The notes under the pieces: generated by a model | What the model saw: the letters and a program-made list of their open reading frames with translations, nothing else | Told to the model about the DNA's origin: nothing | Databases searched by the model: none | Made by a program: the position numbers and the translations under genes | Shown here: in pieces, positions 30,824 through 39,446 of the stretch | Layout: every line of letters starts with the position of its first letter | Position numbering within the stretch: the first letter of the stretch is position 1 | Source of the DNA: Marixanthomonas sp. SCSIO 43207 | GTDB taxonomy: Bacteria > Bacteroidota > Bacteroidia > Flavobacteriales > Flavobacteriaceae | Assembly: GCF_019904255.1 (NCBI RefSeq) | Contig: NZ_CP063203.1 | Span: 62,001 to 126,000 of the forward strand | Direction: 5' to 3' | Length of the DNA stretch: 64,000 nt

Positions 30824-31906
30824 GTGGCAAAAACGCACAAACATACCCAAGCCCTTTCAGAAAAAGATGGTGTTGATCAACCCACTCGGTTAAATCCGAA
30901 TGCGGCACAGCGTCTTAAAAAAAATAAAGCTAAAACTCCATCAACCGAAACCATTATCAATGGACTACTATCGGGTAATAAAACGCATTTAAGCCAAGCT
31001 CTAACTCGTATAGAAAGTACCGCAGAAAAACACCAACAACAAGCCAGACAAATTATTGAAGCCTGTTTACCTCACGCCAATCAATCGATACGAATAGGCG
31101 TTACAGGTGTACCCGGAGTGGGTAAAAGTACGTTTATAGAACAATTTGGAAAATTGCTCACATCAAAAAATAACAACATAGCTGTTTTAACAGTAGACCC
31201 CAGTAGTTCATTAAGCAAAGGCAGTATTTTGGGTGATAAAACTCGAATGGAAGAATTGGTTAAAGACCCCAATGCATTTATTAGACCTTCGGCAAGTGGT
31301 GATTCTTTGGGCGGCGTAGCACAAAAAACGAGAGAGGCGGTTATTTTATGTGAAGCTGCAGGATATAATATCATTATTATTGAAACAGTAGGTGTAGGTC
31401 AAAGCGAAACAGCTGTTCACTCGATGACCGATTTTTTTCTGCTGTTAAAGTTAGCCGGAGCTGGTGATGAGCTACAGGGTATTAAACGAGGTATTATGGA
31501 AATGGCAGATGCTATTGTAATCAACAAAGCCGATGGTGAAAATAGTAGAGCAGCCCGATTAGCCAAAACCGAGTTTAACAGAGCTTTGCACCTCTATCCT
31601 CAAAAGGAGAGCGGTTGGAAACCCAAAACACTTACGTGTTCGGCATTAAATAATGAAGGCATTGATACCGTTTGGGAACTTATTGAAAACTATATTTCTG
31701 AAACTAAAGAGAACGGATATTTTCAACACAAACGTACTGAACAAAATAAATTCTGGTTATTACAAACTATAGAAAACAGTTTGAAGCGCGAGTTTTATAC
31801 AAATTCTATTGTTAAAAAAGAGCTTGACAATCAATTGAAACTTCTAGAAGCAAATAAAACAACCCCTTTTGAAGCAGCTACCTATCTGTTGAGTTTAAGA
31901 AAGTAG
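30824..31906 (+). CDS. meaB: Methylmalonyl-CoA mutase-associated GTPase MeaB
   Basis: This 360-residue G3E-family GTPase protects and reloads adenosylcobalamin mutases. Motifs are Walker A GVPGVGKST (residues 95-103), DPSSSLSKGSILGDKTRM, the GD(S/E)LGGVAQ segment, IIETVGVGQSE (switch region) and NKADG. It starts with GTG at 30824; the first 90 residues (ALSEKDGVDQP, INGLLSGNKTHLSQALTRIES) match the family N-terminal extension, supporting this start. Its own mutase is probably elsewhere in the genome, because the mutase at the right edge looks like an IcmF fusion that carries its own GTPase domain. The epimerase gene is convergent. Confidence 0.92.
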   Translation: MAKTHKHTQALSEKDGVDQPTRLNPNAAQRLKKNKAKTPSTETIINGLLSGNKTHLSQALTRIESTAEKHQQQARQIIEACLPHANQSIRIGVTGVPGVGKSTFIEQFGKLLTSKNNNIAVLTVDPSSSLSKGSILGDKTRMEELVKDPNAFIRPSASGDSLGGVAQKTREAVILCEAAGYNIIIIETVGVGQSETAVHSMTDFFLLLKLAGAGDELQGIKRGIMEMADAIVINKADGENSRAARLAKTEFNRALHLYPQKESGWKPKTLTCSALNNEGIDTVWELIENYISETKENGYFQHKRTEQNKFWLLQTIENSLKREFYTNSIVKKELDNQLKLLEANKTTPFEAATYLLSLRK

Positions 31907-31910
31907 GTTA

Positions 31911-32855
31911 CTACTTAATAAAATTTTCTTCAAACCAAGCAATTTGAGCCTTGAGTCCTTCTTTTAACGTTGTAGTAGGATTGTATCCTAATAATTTTCT
32001 GGCTTTATCAATATTAGCTTTTGTTCTTGATTGGTCACCAGCTCGCGGAGGTTTTGCTGAAACTTTTATAGTAGTATTCAATAATGTTTCTACCGTTTCA
32101 ATTCCTGTAGCGGTTGTGCTTTCTTCTTCAGTACCCAAATTAAAGATCTCACCATTTACAATGGTTTCTTTATCAAGAACACTTACAATACCATCTACTA
32201 TATCTTGCACATAGGTAAAACTGCGCAGGTGCTTCTCACTGCCGTTATACAATGGAAACGGCTTGTTGTTAAGTCCGCAATCAATTAAACGTGTGTAAAG
32301 CTTATCTGGACGCTCACGTGGCCCATATACCGAATACAAACGTAAAGAAGTAGCTTGCAATTTACCTTCACGAGATTTTGCCAGTACCAATTGTTCTGCA
32401 GCCAATTTGGTCACACCATACCAAGAAGCCGGTTTGGGTGCAACATCTTCAGGAAAAGTAGCTTCCAGTCCGTAAATTGAAGAAGTACCAATATTTACCA
32501 AAAAAGGTGTTTTTTCACACTGAAGTGCAAAATCTAATAGGTTTTTTGTCGCTAAAATATTATTAGAAAAATAATCTTCAAATGTCGAAGTATTTGAAAT
32601 TCCCGGATGTGCTGAAAAATGAAATATAATATCAATAGCTTCGGGTAGGGCTTTTTGTAAATCATCTGTTCGTAAATCAACGCGCAAGACCTCGATTCCT
32701 TTTTCTGAAAGGGCTTTTGCGTTTAGCTCTTTTAACTCAATATTGTAATAGGGAGAGAAATTATCAATCCCAATTACTTGATGTCCCATTTCAGCCAATC
32801 GTTCTGCTGTGTGTGAACCAATAAAACCTGCTGCGCCGGTTACTAATATCTTCAT
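31911..32855 (-). CDS. NAD-dependent sugar-nucleotide epimerase/dehydratase
   Basis: This 314-residue short-chain dehydrogenase of the extended type has NAD-binding GAAGFIGSHTAE near the N-terminus, YGVTKLAAEQLV with the catalytic Tyr and Lys, SLRLYSVYGPRERPD, and a C-terminal helix TLKEGLKAQIAWFEE. The pattern is closest to UDP-glucuronate 4-epimerase or UDP-glucose 4-epimerase, without certainty. Three ATGs are in frame at 32873, 32864 and 32855; the last gives the usual MKILVTGAAG start and is chosen. It is convergent with meaB (4 bp apart) and divergent from the glycosyltransferase cassette, so it may supply a sugar for it. Confidence 0.85.
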   Translation of the reverse strand: MKILVTGAAGFIGSHTAERLAEMGHQVIGIDNFSPYYNIELKELNAKALSEKGIEVLRVDLRTDDLQKALPEAIDIIFHFSAHPGISNTSTFEDYFSNNILATKNLLDFALQCEKTPFLVNIGTSSIYGLEATFPEDVAPKPASWYGVTKLAAEQLVLAKSREGKLQATSLRLYSVYGPRERPDKLYTRLIDCGLNNKPFPLYNGSEKHLRSFTYVQDIVDGIVSVLDKETIVNGEIFNLGTEEESTTATGIETVETLLNTTIKVSAKPPRAGDQSRTKANIDKARKLLGYNPTTTLKEGLKAQIAWFEENFIK

Positions 32856-32923
32856 ATGATTCATTTTCCGCATACAAAGTAACAGCTTTTTTTATGTTTC
32901 TGAATTATTCATTAAAAAAGAAA

Positions 32924-32931
32924 TACTTTTG
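32924..32931 (+). promoter_or_regulatory. Putative -7 box TACTTTTG of the GT2-LAB_N-GT39 operon
   Basis: TACTTTTG matches TAnnTTTG, 23 bp before the ATG of the GT2 gene. Confidence 0.45.
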
Positions 32932-32954
32932 CACAGACAAACTAAAAATTTTCT

Positions 32955-33665
32955 ATGTACGAATTTACCATCATTGTCCCGGTATACAACGAAGAAGAAA
33001 ACCTAGAACGTGTTGAAAAAGAGCTTCTAGCCTACACCAAGATTGCAGTTAAAAAAACTTCTGTACTATTGGTTAACGATGGCTCATCAGATAACAGCCA
33101 AGCATTGATAGAAGCCATTTGTAAACGTAATGAAGCATTCAATTATATTTCTTTTGTAGAAAACCGAGGATTAAGTGCCGCTATTAAAGCCGGTTTTGAT
33201 TATGTAGAAACACCATTATTAGGGTACATAGATTCAGATTTACAAACAGCTCCTGAAGATTTTAATTTACTACTCAAACATATTGACAGCTATGATTTGG
33301 TAACCGGCGTACGAGCCGATAGAAAAGATACATTTATCAAAAATATGTCTTCCAAAATTGCCAATGGAATACGTAGAACATTCACCCACGATGGTATGGA
33401 TGATACCGGTTGTCCTTTAAAAGTTATTAAGAGCGATTATGCTAAGCGAATTCCTATGTTTAAAGGGTTGCATCGCTTTTTACCGGCAATGATATTGTTG
33501 CAAAACGGAAAAATTATTCAAATTCCTGTTCAACATTTTCCGCGTATGGCAGGCACCGCAAAATTTGGCGTATGGAATCGATTAATAGGCCCTTTAATGG
33601 ATTGCTTTGCTTATCTATGGATGAAAAAAAAGTATATTAACTACCAAGTAAAAAGCAAAGGATGA
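32955..33665 (+). CDS. Family 2 glycosyltransferase (polyprenyl-phosphate sugar transferase-like)
   Basis: This 236-residue GT-A enzyme has VPVYNEEENLERVE, LLVNDGSSDNS, ENRGLSAAIKAGFDY and the metal-binding YIDSDLQTAPED, a DXD-like site. It lacks the C-terminal membrane helices of ArnC but has the dolichyl-phosphate-sugar synthase pattern. It would load a sugar on undecaprenyl phosphate at the inner leaflet. The next gene overlaps by 4 bp and encodes a double LAB_N protein, followed by a GT39 enzyme. This is the order expected for a lipid A or glycan decorating system. Confidence 0.87.
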   Translation: MYEFTIIVPVYNEEENLERVEKELLAYTKIAVKKTSVLLVNDGSSDNSQALIEAICKRNEAFNYISFVENRGLSAAIKAGFDYVETPLLGYIDSDLQTAPEDFNLLLKHIDSYDLVTGVRADRKDTFIKNMSSKIANGIRRTFTHDGMDDTGCPLKVIKSDYAKRIPMFKGLHRFLPAMILLQNGKIIQIPVQHFPRMAGTAKFGVWNRLIGPLMDCFAYLWMKKKYINYQVKSKG

Positions 33666-34294
33666 GCGATTGGCTTATTTATGGTATAGGCTTTTTGGCA
33701 CAACTCTTATTTTCCGGAAGGCTATTGGTACAATGGATTCTTTCTGAACGAAGCAGACGGGTTGTTACACCTTCTCTTTTTTGGAAATTAAGTTTATTGG
33801 CTTCTTTTTTATTGTTTGTGTATGGTTATTTACGTGACGACTTTGCTATTATGCTGGGGCAATCATTAACATATTTTATATACATTAGAAATTTGCATTT
33901 GCAAGGTCAATGGCAAAAATCGCCTAAGTGGTTTCAATTGTTTTTATTGGCATTTCCTATTTTTATTGTGGTTTATGCGTATAATAATGGCGAATATGAT
34001 ATTGATCAATTATTTAATAACGAAAATATCCCGCTGTGGTTGTTGCTATTGGGTATCTTTTCACAGTTACTATTTACCCTACGCTTTATTTATCAATGGT
34101 TGTATTCTGAAAAAACAAAAACCTCACAATTACCGGTAGGTTTCTGGAGAATGAGTGTTCTGGGAGCTTCTTTAATAGTAACCTATGCCATTTTCAGAAA
34201 AGATCCGGTATTGTTTGTTGGTCATATTGCAGGGTTAATTATTTATGTAAGAAATATATTCATTTGGAAAAAAGAACAGCGCATTGAAAGTTGA
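33662..34294 (+). CDS. Membrane protein with two LAB_N (lipid-A-disaccharide synthase N-terminal) domains
   Basis: This 210-residue protein consists of two homologous halves: residues 7-77 (FLAQLLFSGRLLVQWILSE ... FIYIRNLHL) and about 125-200 (GIFSQLLFTLRFIYQWLYSE ... LIIYVRNIFI). The conserved SGRLLVQWILSE / TLRFIYQWLYSE and YIRN / YVRN motifs mark the LAB_N family, which resembles small flippase-like membrane proteins. Six or so membrane helices are expected. The duplication within one chain is an internal fusion of a module that is often single. It overlaps GT2 by 4 bp and GT39 by 11 bp, so a shared complex or pathway (flipping or presenting the lipid-linked sugar) is likely. Confidence 0.85.
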   Translation: MSDWLIYGIGFLAQLLFSGRLLVQWILSERSRRVVTPSLFWKLSLLASFLLFVYGYLRDDFAIMLGQSLTYFIYIRNLHLQGQWQKSPKWFQLFLLAFPIFIVVYAYNNGEYDIDQLFNNENIPLWLLLLGIFSQLLFTLRFIYQWLYSEKTKTSQLPVGFWRMSVLGASLIVTYAIFRKDPVLFVGHIAGLIIYVRNIFIWKKEQRIES

Positions 34295-35912
34295 ACGAAT
34301 TCATATTATACTCCTTATTCTGGTTTGCTTTGTTATTTTCTTTGTAAACCTAGACGCCATTTTTGTTAACATAATGGAGGCACGTAACTTTACAACCGCG
34401 CGTGAAATGTTACACGACGGCAATTGGTTGCTCACTACATTAAATGGAGAACCTCGCTATCAAAAACCTCCCTTACCTACTTGGTTAACTGCAATTTCAG
34501 GAGCTGTTTTTGGACTAAAAAATATTTGGGCGCTTCGGTTACCGGCTGCTTTGATTACGGTGATGCTGGTAGTATTCAATTATAAACTTGCTTTTAAATT
34601 AACTAAAAACAGAGCTTATGCTTTTATAGGGTCGCTTATTTTAGCCACTTCATTTTACATCATATTTTCCGGAAGAAACGGCCAGTGGGATATATTCACA
34701 CACGGTTTTATGATGGTTTGTATCTATCAGCTCGTTCTCTTTTTTACATCTGAAGAAAAAAAATATACCCATAGCCTTTTAGCTGCTTTGTTTTTTGGTT
34801 TCTCTTTTATGAGCAAAGGTCCTGTGTCACTATACGCCTTGTTACTACCATTTTTAATTGCATTTGGTATTGTCTATAAATACAGAAACATACGATCTCG
34901 TATTTTTCCGTTAGTTCTTTTTTTAATCACCGCTCTGTTGGTGTCTGGTTGGTGGCATTGGTACACCTATACTTTTGACACACAAGATGTGCTTAAAATA
35001 ACTCAAAAAGAAACTTCAAACTGGACAAGCTATAACGTACGGCCCTTTTATTATTATTGGAGCTTCTTTACTCAAAGTGGGGTTTGGACAATCCCTGCGT
35101 TTGTAGGGTTATTATATCCATATTTAAAAAATAGAGTTTTTAATAAAAAAGCCTATTTATTTACTTTTTTATGGACTATGCTCTCTGTGGTTTTACTATC
35201 AATCATTCCTGAAAAAAAATCACGGTATTTACTACCTGTTTTAATTCCATTAGCTTTAAATACCGGTTTTTATATTGAATATTTGTTTAGAAAATTTTCT
35301 GAAATCACAGATAAAAGAGAAACAATACCTGTGTATTTTAATTTTGGATTGATTGCTTGTATAGGAATTGTATTTCCTATTGGCGGTTACATTTTTTTAG
35401 GTGCTGAAGCACTTTCAGGACATTGGGTATGGTATGTATTGTTATCCATTGCACTTGTAAGTATTGGAATATTGATGTTCAAAAAGTTAATTCAGAAAAA
35501 AATTAAATCTGTTTTTTATTTAACAATCGCTTTCATTGCTTCTATTATTTGTTTTGGGATGCCGCTAGCTAAAACGCTAACCATCAATCCTGAATATAAG
35601 AGCTTGGCAGAGTTGAATGACTGGCAAGAAAAAACGCAAATTCCTGTTTATGAACTTACCTATTTTACCCCTGAAATGATTTGGGAATATGGAAAACCAA
35701 TAGAGGTATTACAAAAAGATACAGGGTTAAAAATTCCTGAGGAGCAGGTGTTTGGCATTCTTGTAGCAGAGACTGATAAAGATTTATTTCAGAAAAAATT
35801 TAAGGAGTTTACCGTTGAAAAAGTGACTCGATATGATATGAACCCTAACGGACCGGACAGTAAATCGCACCGTAGTAGGCTCTATCGAGATTTATATTTG
35901 ATTAAAAAGTAA
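34284..35912 (+). CDS. Family 39 glycosyltransferase (ArnT-like, multi-pass)
   Basis: This 542-residue protein has about eleven membrane helices. The N-terminal periplasmic loop NIMEARNFTTAREMLHDGNWL and YQKPPLPTWL carry the acidic and Lys/Pro residues of the PMT/ArnT family. The last about 120 residues form a soluble periplasmic domain. The substrate is a polyprenyl-phosphate-linked sugar, transferred to lipid A or another acceptor. It starts at TTG (34284); the only early ATG (34374) would remove the first helix, so TTG is accepted. It overlaps the LAB_N gene by 11 bp. Confidence 0.82.
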   Translation: MKVERIHIILLILVCFVIFFVNLDAIFVNIMEARNFTTAREMLHDGNWLLTTLNGEPRYQKPPLPTWLTAISGAVFGLKNIWALRLPAALITVMLVVFNYKLAFKLTKNRAYAFIGSLILATSFYIIFSGRNGQWDIFTHGFMMVCIYQLVLFFTSEEKKYTHSLLAALFFGFSFMSKGPVSLYALLLPFLIAFGIVYKYRNIRSRIFPLVLFLITALLVSGWWHWYTYTFDTQDVLKITQKETSNWTSYNVRPFYYYWSFFTQSGVWTIPAFVGLLYPYLKNRVFNKKAYLFTFLWTMLSVVLLSIIPEKKSRYLLPVLIPLALNTGFYIEYLFRKFSEITDKRETIPVYFNFGLIACIGIVFPIGGYIFLGAEALSGHWVWYVLLSIALVSIGILMFKKLIQKKIKSVFYLTIAFIASIICFGMPLAKTLTINPEYKSLAELNDWQEKTQIPVYELTYFTPEMIWEYGKPIEVLQKDTGLKIPEEQVFGILVAETDKDLFQKKFKEFTVEKVTRYDMNPNGPDSKSHRSRLYRDLYLIKK

Positions 35913-35915
35913 ATT

Positions 35916-36494
35916 TTAAACGGCGCTATCTTTTAAAAATCGTCTTTGTGCCCAAATTTGAAATTTATAAAAACCCCATCCTAATAAACCACCAATAAGC
36001 ATCCCGGTGATAATATCTAATGGATAATGAACACCAAGATAAATACGACTATACGCAACCACAGCTGACCAAAACAATAACAAAAACGGAAGATAGACAT
36101 ACCACTTTTTAAGTGATAACCCTAAGAAAACAGCAGCAGCCATTGAGCTCGCGGCGTGGGCTGAAAAATATCCGTATCGTCCGCATCGTTCAGCTACGTA
36201 TCGCATAGTCTCGCGTAAACTTTCTACTTGACAAGGTCGCGGACGCTTGATCCCATGTTTAAATAAATTTGATAATTGATCGGTAGCCGTAATCATTAAA
36301 GCTACACTCACAAAAATAATGAGTGTACCTTTTAATCCGTAGTGTTTATAGATTAAATAAAGTAAAACTGCATATATAGGGATAGAAGACCATTTTTCGG
36401 TCACAATACGCCAAAAACCATCCCAGGAGGTGTTCCCAAGTTTATTCAAAAACAGAAATAACTCTGTGTCATATTTTACTAGTTCTTCAATCAT
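35916..36494 (-). CDS. PAP2-family phosphatase, membrane-bound
   Basis: This 192-residue protein has five or six membrane helices and a type 2 phosphatidic acid phosphatase active site: KHGIKRPRP (motif 1), YFSAHAASS (motif 2 variant, SAHA in place of PSGH) and SRIYLGVHYPLD (motif 3 with the nucleophilic His). Related proteins remove phosphate from lipid A (LpxE/LpxF-like) or recycle undecaprenyl pyrophosphate (BacA-independent UppP/PgpB). It is convergent with the GT39 gene, 3 bp apart, and fits the same lipid modification theme. It overlaps the upstream small acidic gene by 8 bp. Confidence 0.85.
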   Translation of the reverse strand: MIEELVKYDTELFLFLNKLGNTSWDGFWRIVTEKWSSIPIYAVLLYLIYKHYGLKGTLIIFVSVALMITATDQLSNLFKHGIKRPRPCQVESLRETMRYVAERCGRYGYFSAHAASSMAAAVFLGLSLKKWYVYLPFLLLFWSAVVAYSRIYLGVHYPLDIITGMLIGGLLGWGFYKFQIWAQRRFLKDSAV

Positions 36495-36717
36495 CCTCGT
36501 AGCGGGCTACCTCACGATCGTAAAATTCGGTCGCTTCTTTAATGTAGTTTTCAGTTTCTGTTTCCAATTCTTTTTGATCGTGGTTATCAAATTCTTCAAG
36601 CCATTCTACTTCATCATCTTCAAGGTTGATAATAAACCTCGGAAATTCAGTATGAATAACAAAAATTGAAGTAGGATAATCTGTGTTATCGCCTAAAATG
36701 TATTTTGGTAAATTCAT
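36487..36717 (-). CDS. Small acidic conserved hypothetical protein
   Basis: This 76-residue protein starts MNLPKYILGDNTDYPTSIFV and is strongly acidic from about residue 33 on (LEDDEVEWLEEFD, ETETENYIKEATEFYDRE). A similar compact acidic protein accompanies PAP2 genes in other flavobacteria as far as I recall, but I do not know its function. It overlaps the PAP2 gene by 8 bp, so the two are translated together. No membrane segment or motif is visible. Confidence 0.65.
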   Translation of the reverse strand: MNLPKYILGDNTDYPTSIFVIHTEFPRFIINLEDDEVEWLEEFDNHDQKELETETENYIKEATEFYDREVARYEDD

Positions 36718-36735
36718 AATTTCTATATTTTAAAA

Positions 36736-38121
36736 CTACGCTTGCACTTCAACGCTGCCAGTTATTAACTTTTTTGAAAGGTAATTAAATCTAATGAACA
36801 ACAAGATTGCAGATGCTGTAAGGCCAGCCAATAACCCAAACCATATTCCAGCGCTTCCGTAGTCTGTATACAAACTTAAATAATATGAAATAGGAAAACC
36901 AATTAACCAATACGCTATAAATGTGATAAGTGTAGGTATTTTAACATCTTGCATCCCTCGCAACGCACCTAAAGCAACAACTTGTACTGTGTCTGAAATT
37001 TGAAAAACAGCTGCAATAAGCAATAATTTTGCTGCAATAGAAACCACCTCATAGTTATCGGCAAACTCTGCCATATTATCATAATCTAAATATAATTTTG
37101 GTAACGCTGTATTAAATATCATAAAGAAGATTGCAAATACAACAGCTAGTAAGGTTGACAGTAAAAAAATAGAGAAAGTAATCCTTCTTAGTTCTAAAAA
37201 CCGCTTTAGTCCCTTTTGATTTCCTACACGTATCATTGCGGCAACGCTAAAGCCGGTAGCCACCATAAAAGTCATTGAAGAAAGGTTTAAGGCTATTTGA
37301 TTGGCTGCTTGCGGATTTTTTCCTAAAATTCCTGAAAGCCATATTGCTGAAGTAAAAATTGCTACTTCAAAAAACATTTGCATGGCTGATAGTACACCTA
37401 GATTCCACACCTTTTTTAGCATTGCTTTGGAAAGTGTGAAAAACTTGATATTTAATACAAAGTCACGTGATTTATAGTGTTGTGATAATATATACCATAA
37501 ATAACCAACCATAATTACTCGAGAAGCCAACGTACCAATGGCTGCTCCAACAACACCTAGTTCTGGCATACCCAACTTTCCGAAGATAAAAATATAGTTT
37601 AAAATCACATTAACAACATTGGCAACTACAGTAGCATACATAGGGTATCGCGTCATAGACAACCCATCACTAAACTGTTTAAACGCCTGAAAAATGATTA
37701 AGGGTATGATAGAAATAGCTACTAAGTTTAAATATGGCATTGCCAAATCAACCACTTCTTCAGGTTGGTTCATTATATACATAAGTGGCTTGGCTAGCAG
37801 AAGTATTAAAAACAAAAAAACAGCCAAAACTGTACATAAAAACAGACCGTGTTTGAAAGAAGATTTTCCGGTTTCAAAATTATTTTCACCATCGGCTTCA
37901 GCAACCAAAGGTGTTATGGCAGTAGAAAAACCTATACCCAAAGACATGGCGACAAACATAAAACTATTACCCAATGAAACAGCTGCCAACTCTGCTGTTC
38001 CCAATTGGCCAACCATAATATTATCAACCAATGCCACAACGGTGTGTCCCAGCATACCCAATATTACAGGTGTAGCTAGTTTGATGTTGTATTTAAATTC
38101 TTTGGTATAGTCGCGTAACAC
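36736..38121 (-). CDS. MATE-family multidrug efflux transporter
   Basis: This 461-residue protein has 12 predicted membrane helices in two pseudo-symmetric halves. The N-terminal motif TPVILGMLGHTVVALVDNIMVGQLGTAELAA and later NQIALNLSSMTFMVATGFSVAAMIRVGNQKG are characteristic of MATE (NorM-like) Na+/H+-coupled exporters. It starts at GTG (38121). The gene lies just upstream of the small acidic protein gene, but 18 bp separates them. The opposite strand upstream carries the DUF1801 gene promoter. Confidence 0.9.
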   Translation of the reverse strand: MLRDYTKEFKYNIKLATPVILGMLGHTVVALVDNIMVGQLGTAELAAVSLGNSFMFVAMSLGIGFSTAITPLVAEADGENNFETGKSSFKHGLFLCTVLAVFLFLILLLAKPLMYIMNQPEEVVDLAMPYLNLVAISIIPLIIFQAFKQFSDGLSMTRYPMYATVVANVVNVILNYIFIFGKLGMPELGVVGAAIGTLASRVIMVGYLWYILSQHYKSRDFVLNIKFFTLSKAMLKKVWNLGVLSAMQMFFEVAIFTSAIWLSGILGKNPQAANQIALNLSSMTFMVATGFSVAAMIRVGNQKGLKRFLELRRITFSIFLLSTLLAVVFAIFFMIFNTALPKLYLDYDNMAEFADNYEVVSIAAKLLLIAAVFQISDTVQVVALGALRGMQDVKIPTLITFIAYWLIGFPISYYLSLYTDYGSAGIWFGLLAGLTASAILLFIRFNYLSKKLITGSVEVQA

Positions 38122-38161
38122 GATGAAAAATTTTTGGCAAAGGTAGTAAACCCAATCAGAC

Positions 38162-38169
38162 TAAATTTG
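38162..38169 (+). promoter_or_regulatory. Putative -7 box TAAATTTG
   Basis: TAAATTTG matches TAnnTTTG, 28 bp before the ATG of the DUF1801 gene, and places the upstream TTG (38134) outside the transcript. Confidence 0.45.
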
Positions 38170-38196
38170 GTATATTTCAGTAAAAATTTAAAACCT

Positions 38197-38652
38197 ATGC
38201 AGTCAAAGGCAAAAACACCTCAACAATATATTAATGAACTTCCTGAAGACCGTAAAGAAATTATGGCAACTTTCAGAAATGTGATTTTAGACAACCTACC
38301 GGAGGGTTTTGAGGAGCAAATGACTTATGGTATGTTGGGCTATGTGGTGCCGCATTCTCGCTATCCAGATGGCTATCACTGTGACCCAAAACAGCCACTA
38401 CCTTTTATAAGCTTGGCATCGCAAAAAAACCATATTGCTTTATATCATTCCGGAATTTATAGTGATACCGAATTACTGAATTGGTTTAAAAATGAATGGC
38501 CCAAGTACACTACAAATAAACTTGATATGGGTAAAAGCTGTATTCGGTTTAAAAACCCCAAGAAAATTCCTTTTGAATTAATGGGAGAATTAACTCGCAA
38601 AATGACCGTTGATCAATGGATTGAGCGGTATGAAAGTGCCATAAAAAATTAA
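38197..38652 (+). CDS. DUF1801 (YdhG-like) domain protein
   Basis: This 151-residue protein starts MQSKAKTPQQYINELPEDRK. The fold family is recognised from GFEEQMTYGMLGYVVP, PFISLASQKNHIALYHSG and SCIRFKNPKKIPFELMGEL, which is typical of DUF1801. Some relatives are linked to iron-sulfur or stress functions, but none is established. The TTG at 38134 opens the same frame but is upstream of the -7 box, so ATG 38197 is chosen. The next gene's frame is open from within the last codons of this one. Confidence 0.82.
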   Translation: MQSKAKTPQQYINELPEDRKEIMATFRNVILDNLPEGFEEQMTYGMLGYVVPHSRYPDGYHCDPKQPLPFISLASQKNHIALYHSGIYSDTELLNWFKNEWPKYTTNKLDMGKSCIRFKNPKKIPFELMGELTRKMTVDQWIERYESAIKN

Positions 38653-38654
38653 CT

Positions 38655-39446
38655 ATCATTCCGTCTTTTTTATCCTATTTTATAAAAGCTCCGGCACTTA
38701 CTTTTTATTCAGAAGAAGATACGCTTTCCTTTTCTGAAGAACAGGTAGATACAGGCTTTCAATTTCCCTCACAATTGATGTTGGGTAAACAAGCAGAAGC
38801 CATGTTTGAGTATATATTGAAACAATCTAAACGATATAAACTACTAGCCGCAAATGTTCAAATTCAAGGTACGCAAGAAACCCTAGGCGAGTTGGATTAC
38901 CTTATTTTTGATACCATCACAAATAACACCCTGCACATTGAACTAGCCTGTAAGTTTTACCTTTTTGATGATGGCTTAGGACCTACTTTTGAATCTAAAT
39001 GGATTGGCCCCAACCGGAAAGACACCTTGCAAGAAAAATTGGATAAAGTAAAAAAGAAGCAATTTCCCTTGTTGTATACTCCTGAAAGTTTAGAAACATT
39101 GAAGCATATACAAATTGACTTTGCAGCCATTAAACAACAACTGTATATTAAATCTTTTCTATTTGTTCCAAAAGATTTCAGAAAAGAACAACTTGCAAAA
39201 CGGTATCAAGATGGTATAGTAGGAACTTACATTTCATTTTCAGAATTTAGTACTGAAGAAACAAGTGCTTTGTACGCCATACCCGATAAAAAGGAATGGT
39301 TATTACCACCAGAACAAATTACAAACTGGGTATCTTTTTCTGAAGCAAAGCAAACAATCGAAAAGTTAATTGATACTAAAAGAGCTCCTTTAGTTTATAA
39401 GAAACAGAAAAACACACTAGATCTTTTTTTTGTGATATGGTGGTAA
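38655..39446 (+). CDS. DUF1853-family protein with uncertain, possibly non-canonical start
   Basis: The frame encodes LGKQAEAMFEYILKQS, LLAANVQIQGTQETLGELDYLIFD and LACKFYLF, followed by KWIGPNRKDTLQEKLDK, features of the DUF1853 family (a PD-(D/E)XK nuclease-like fold is suspected). ATG/GTG/TTG starts appear only at 38775 (TTG) or 38778 (ATG), yet the frame is open and protein-like back to 38634 (PSFLSYFIKAPALTFYSEED). I set the start at ATC 38655 as a best guess; ATT at 38658 is equally possible. It lies 2 bp after the DUF1801 stop, so the two genes are in one operon. The conservative coordinates are 38778-39446. Confidence 0.6.
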   Translation: MIPSFLSYFIKAPALTFYSEEDTLSFSEEQVDTGFQFPSQLMLGKQAEAMFEYILKQSKRYKLLAANVQIQGTQETLGELDYLIFDTITNNTLHIELACKFYLFDDGLGPTFESKWIGPNRKDTLQEKLDKVKKKQFPLLYTPESLETLKHIQIDFAAIKQQLYIKSFLFVPKDFRKEQLAKRYQDGIVGTYISFSEFSTEETSALYAIPDKKEWLLPPEQITNWVSFSEAKQTIEKLIDTKRAPLVYKKQKNTLDLFFVIWW

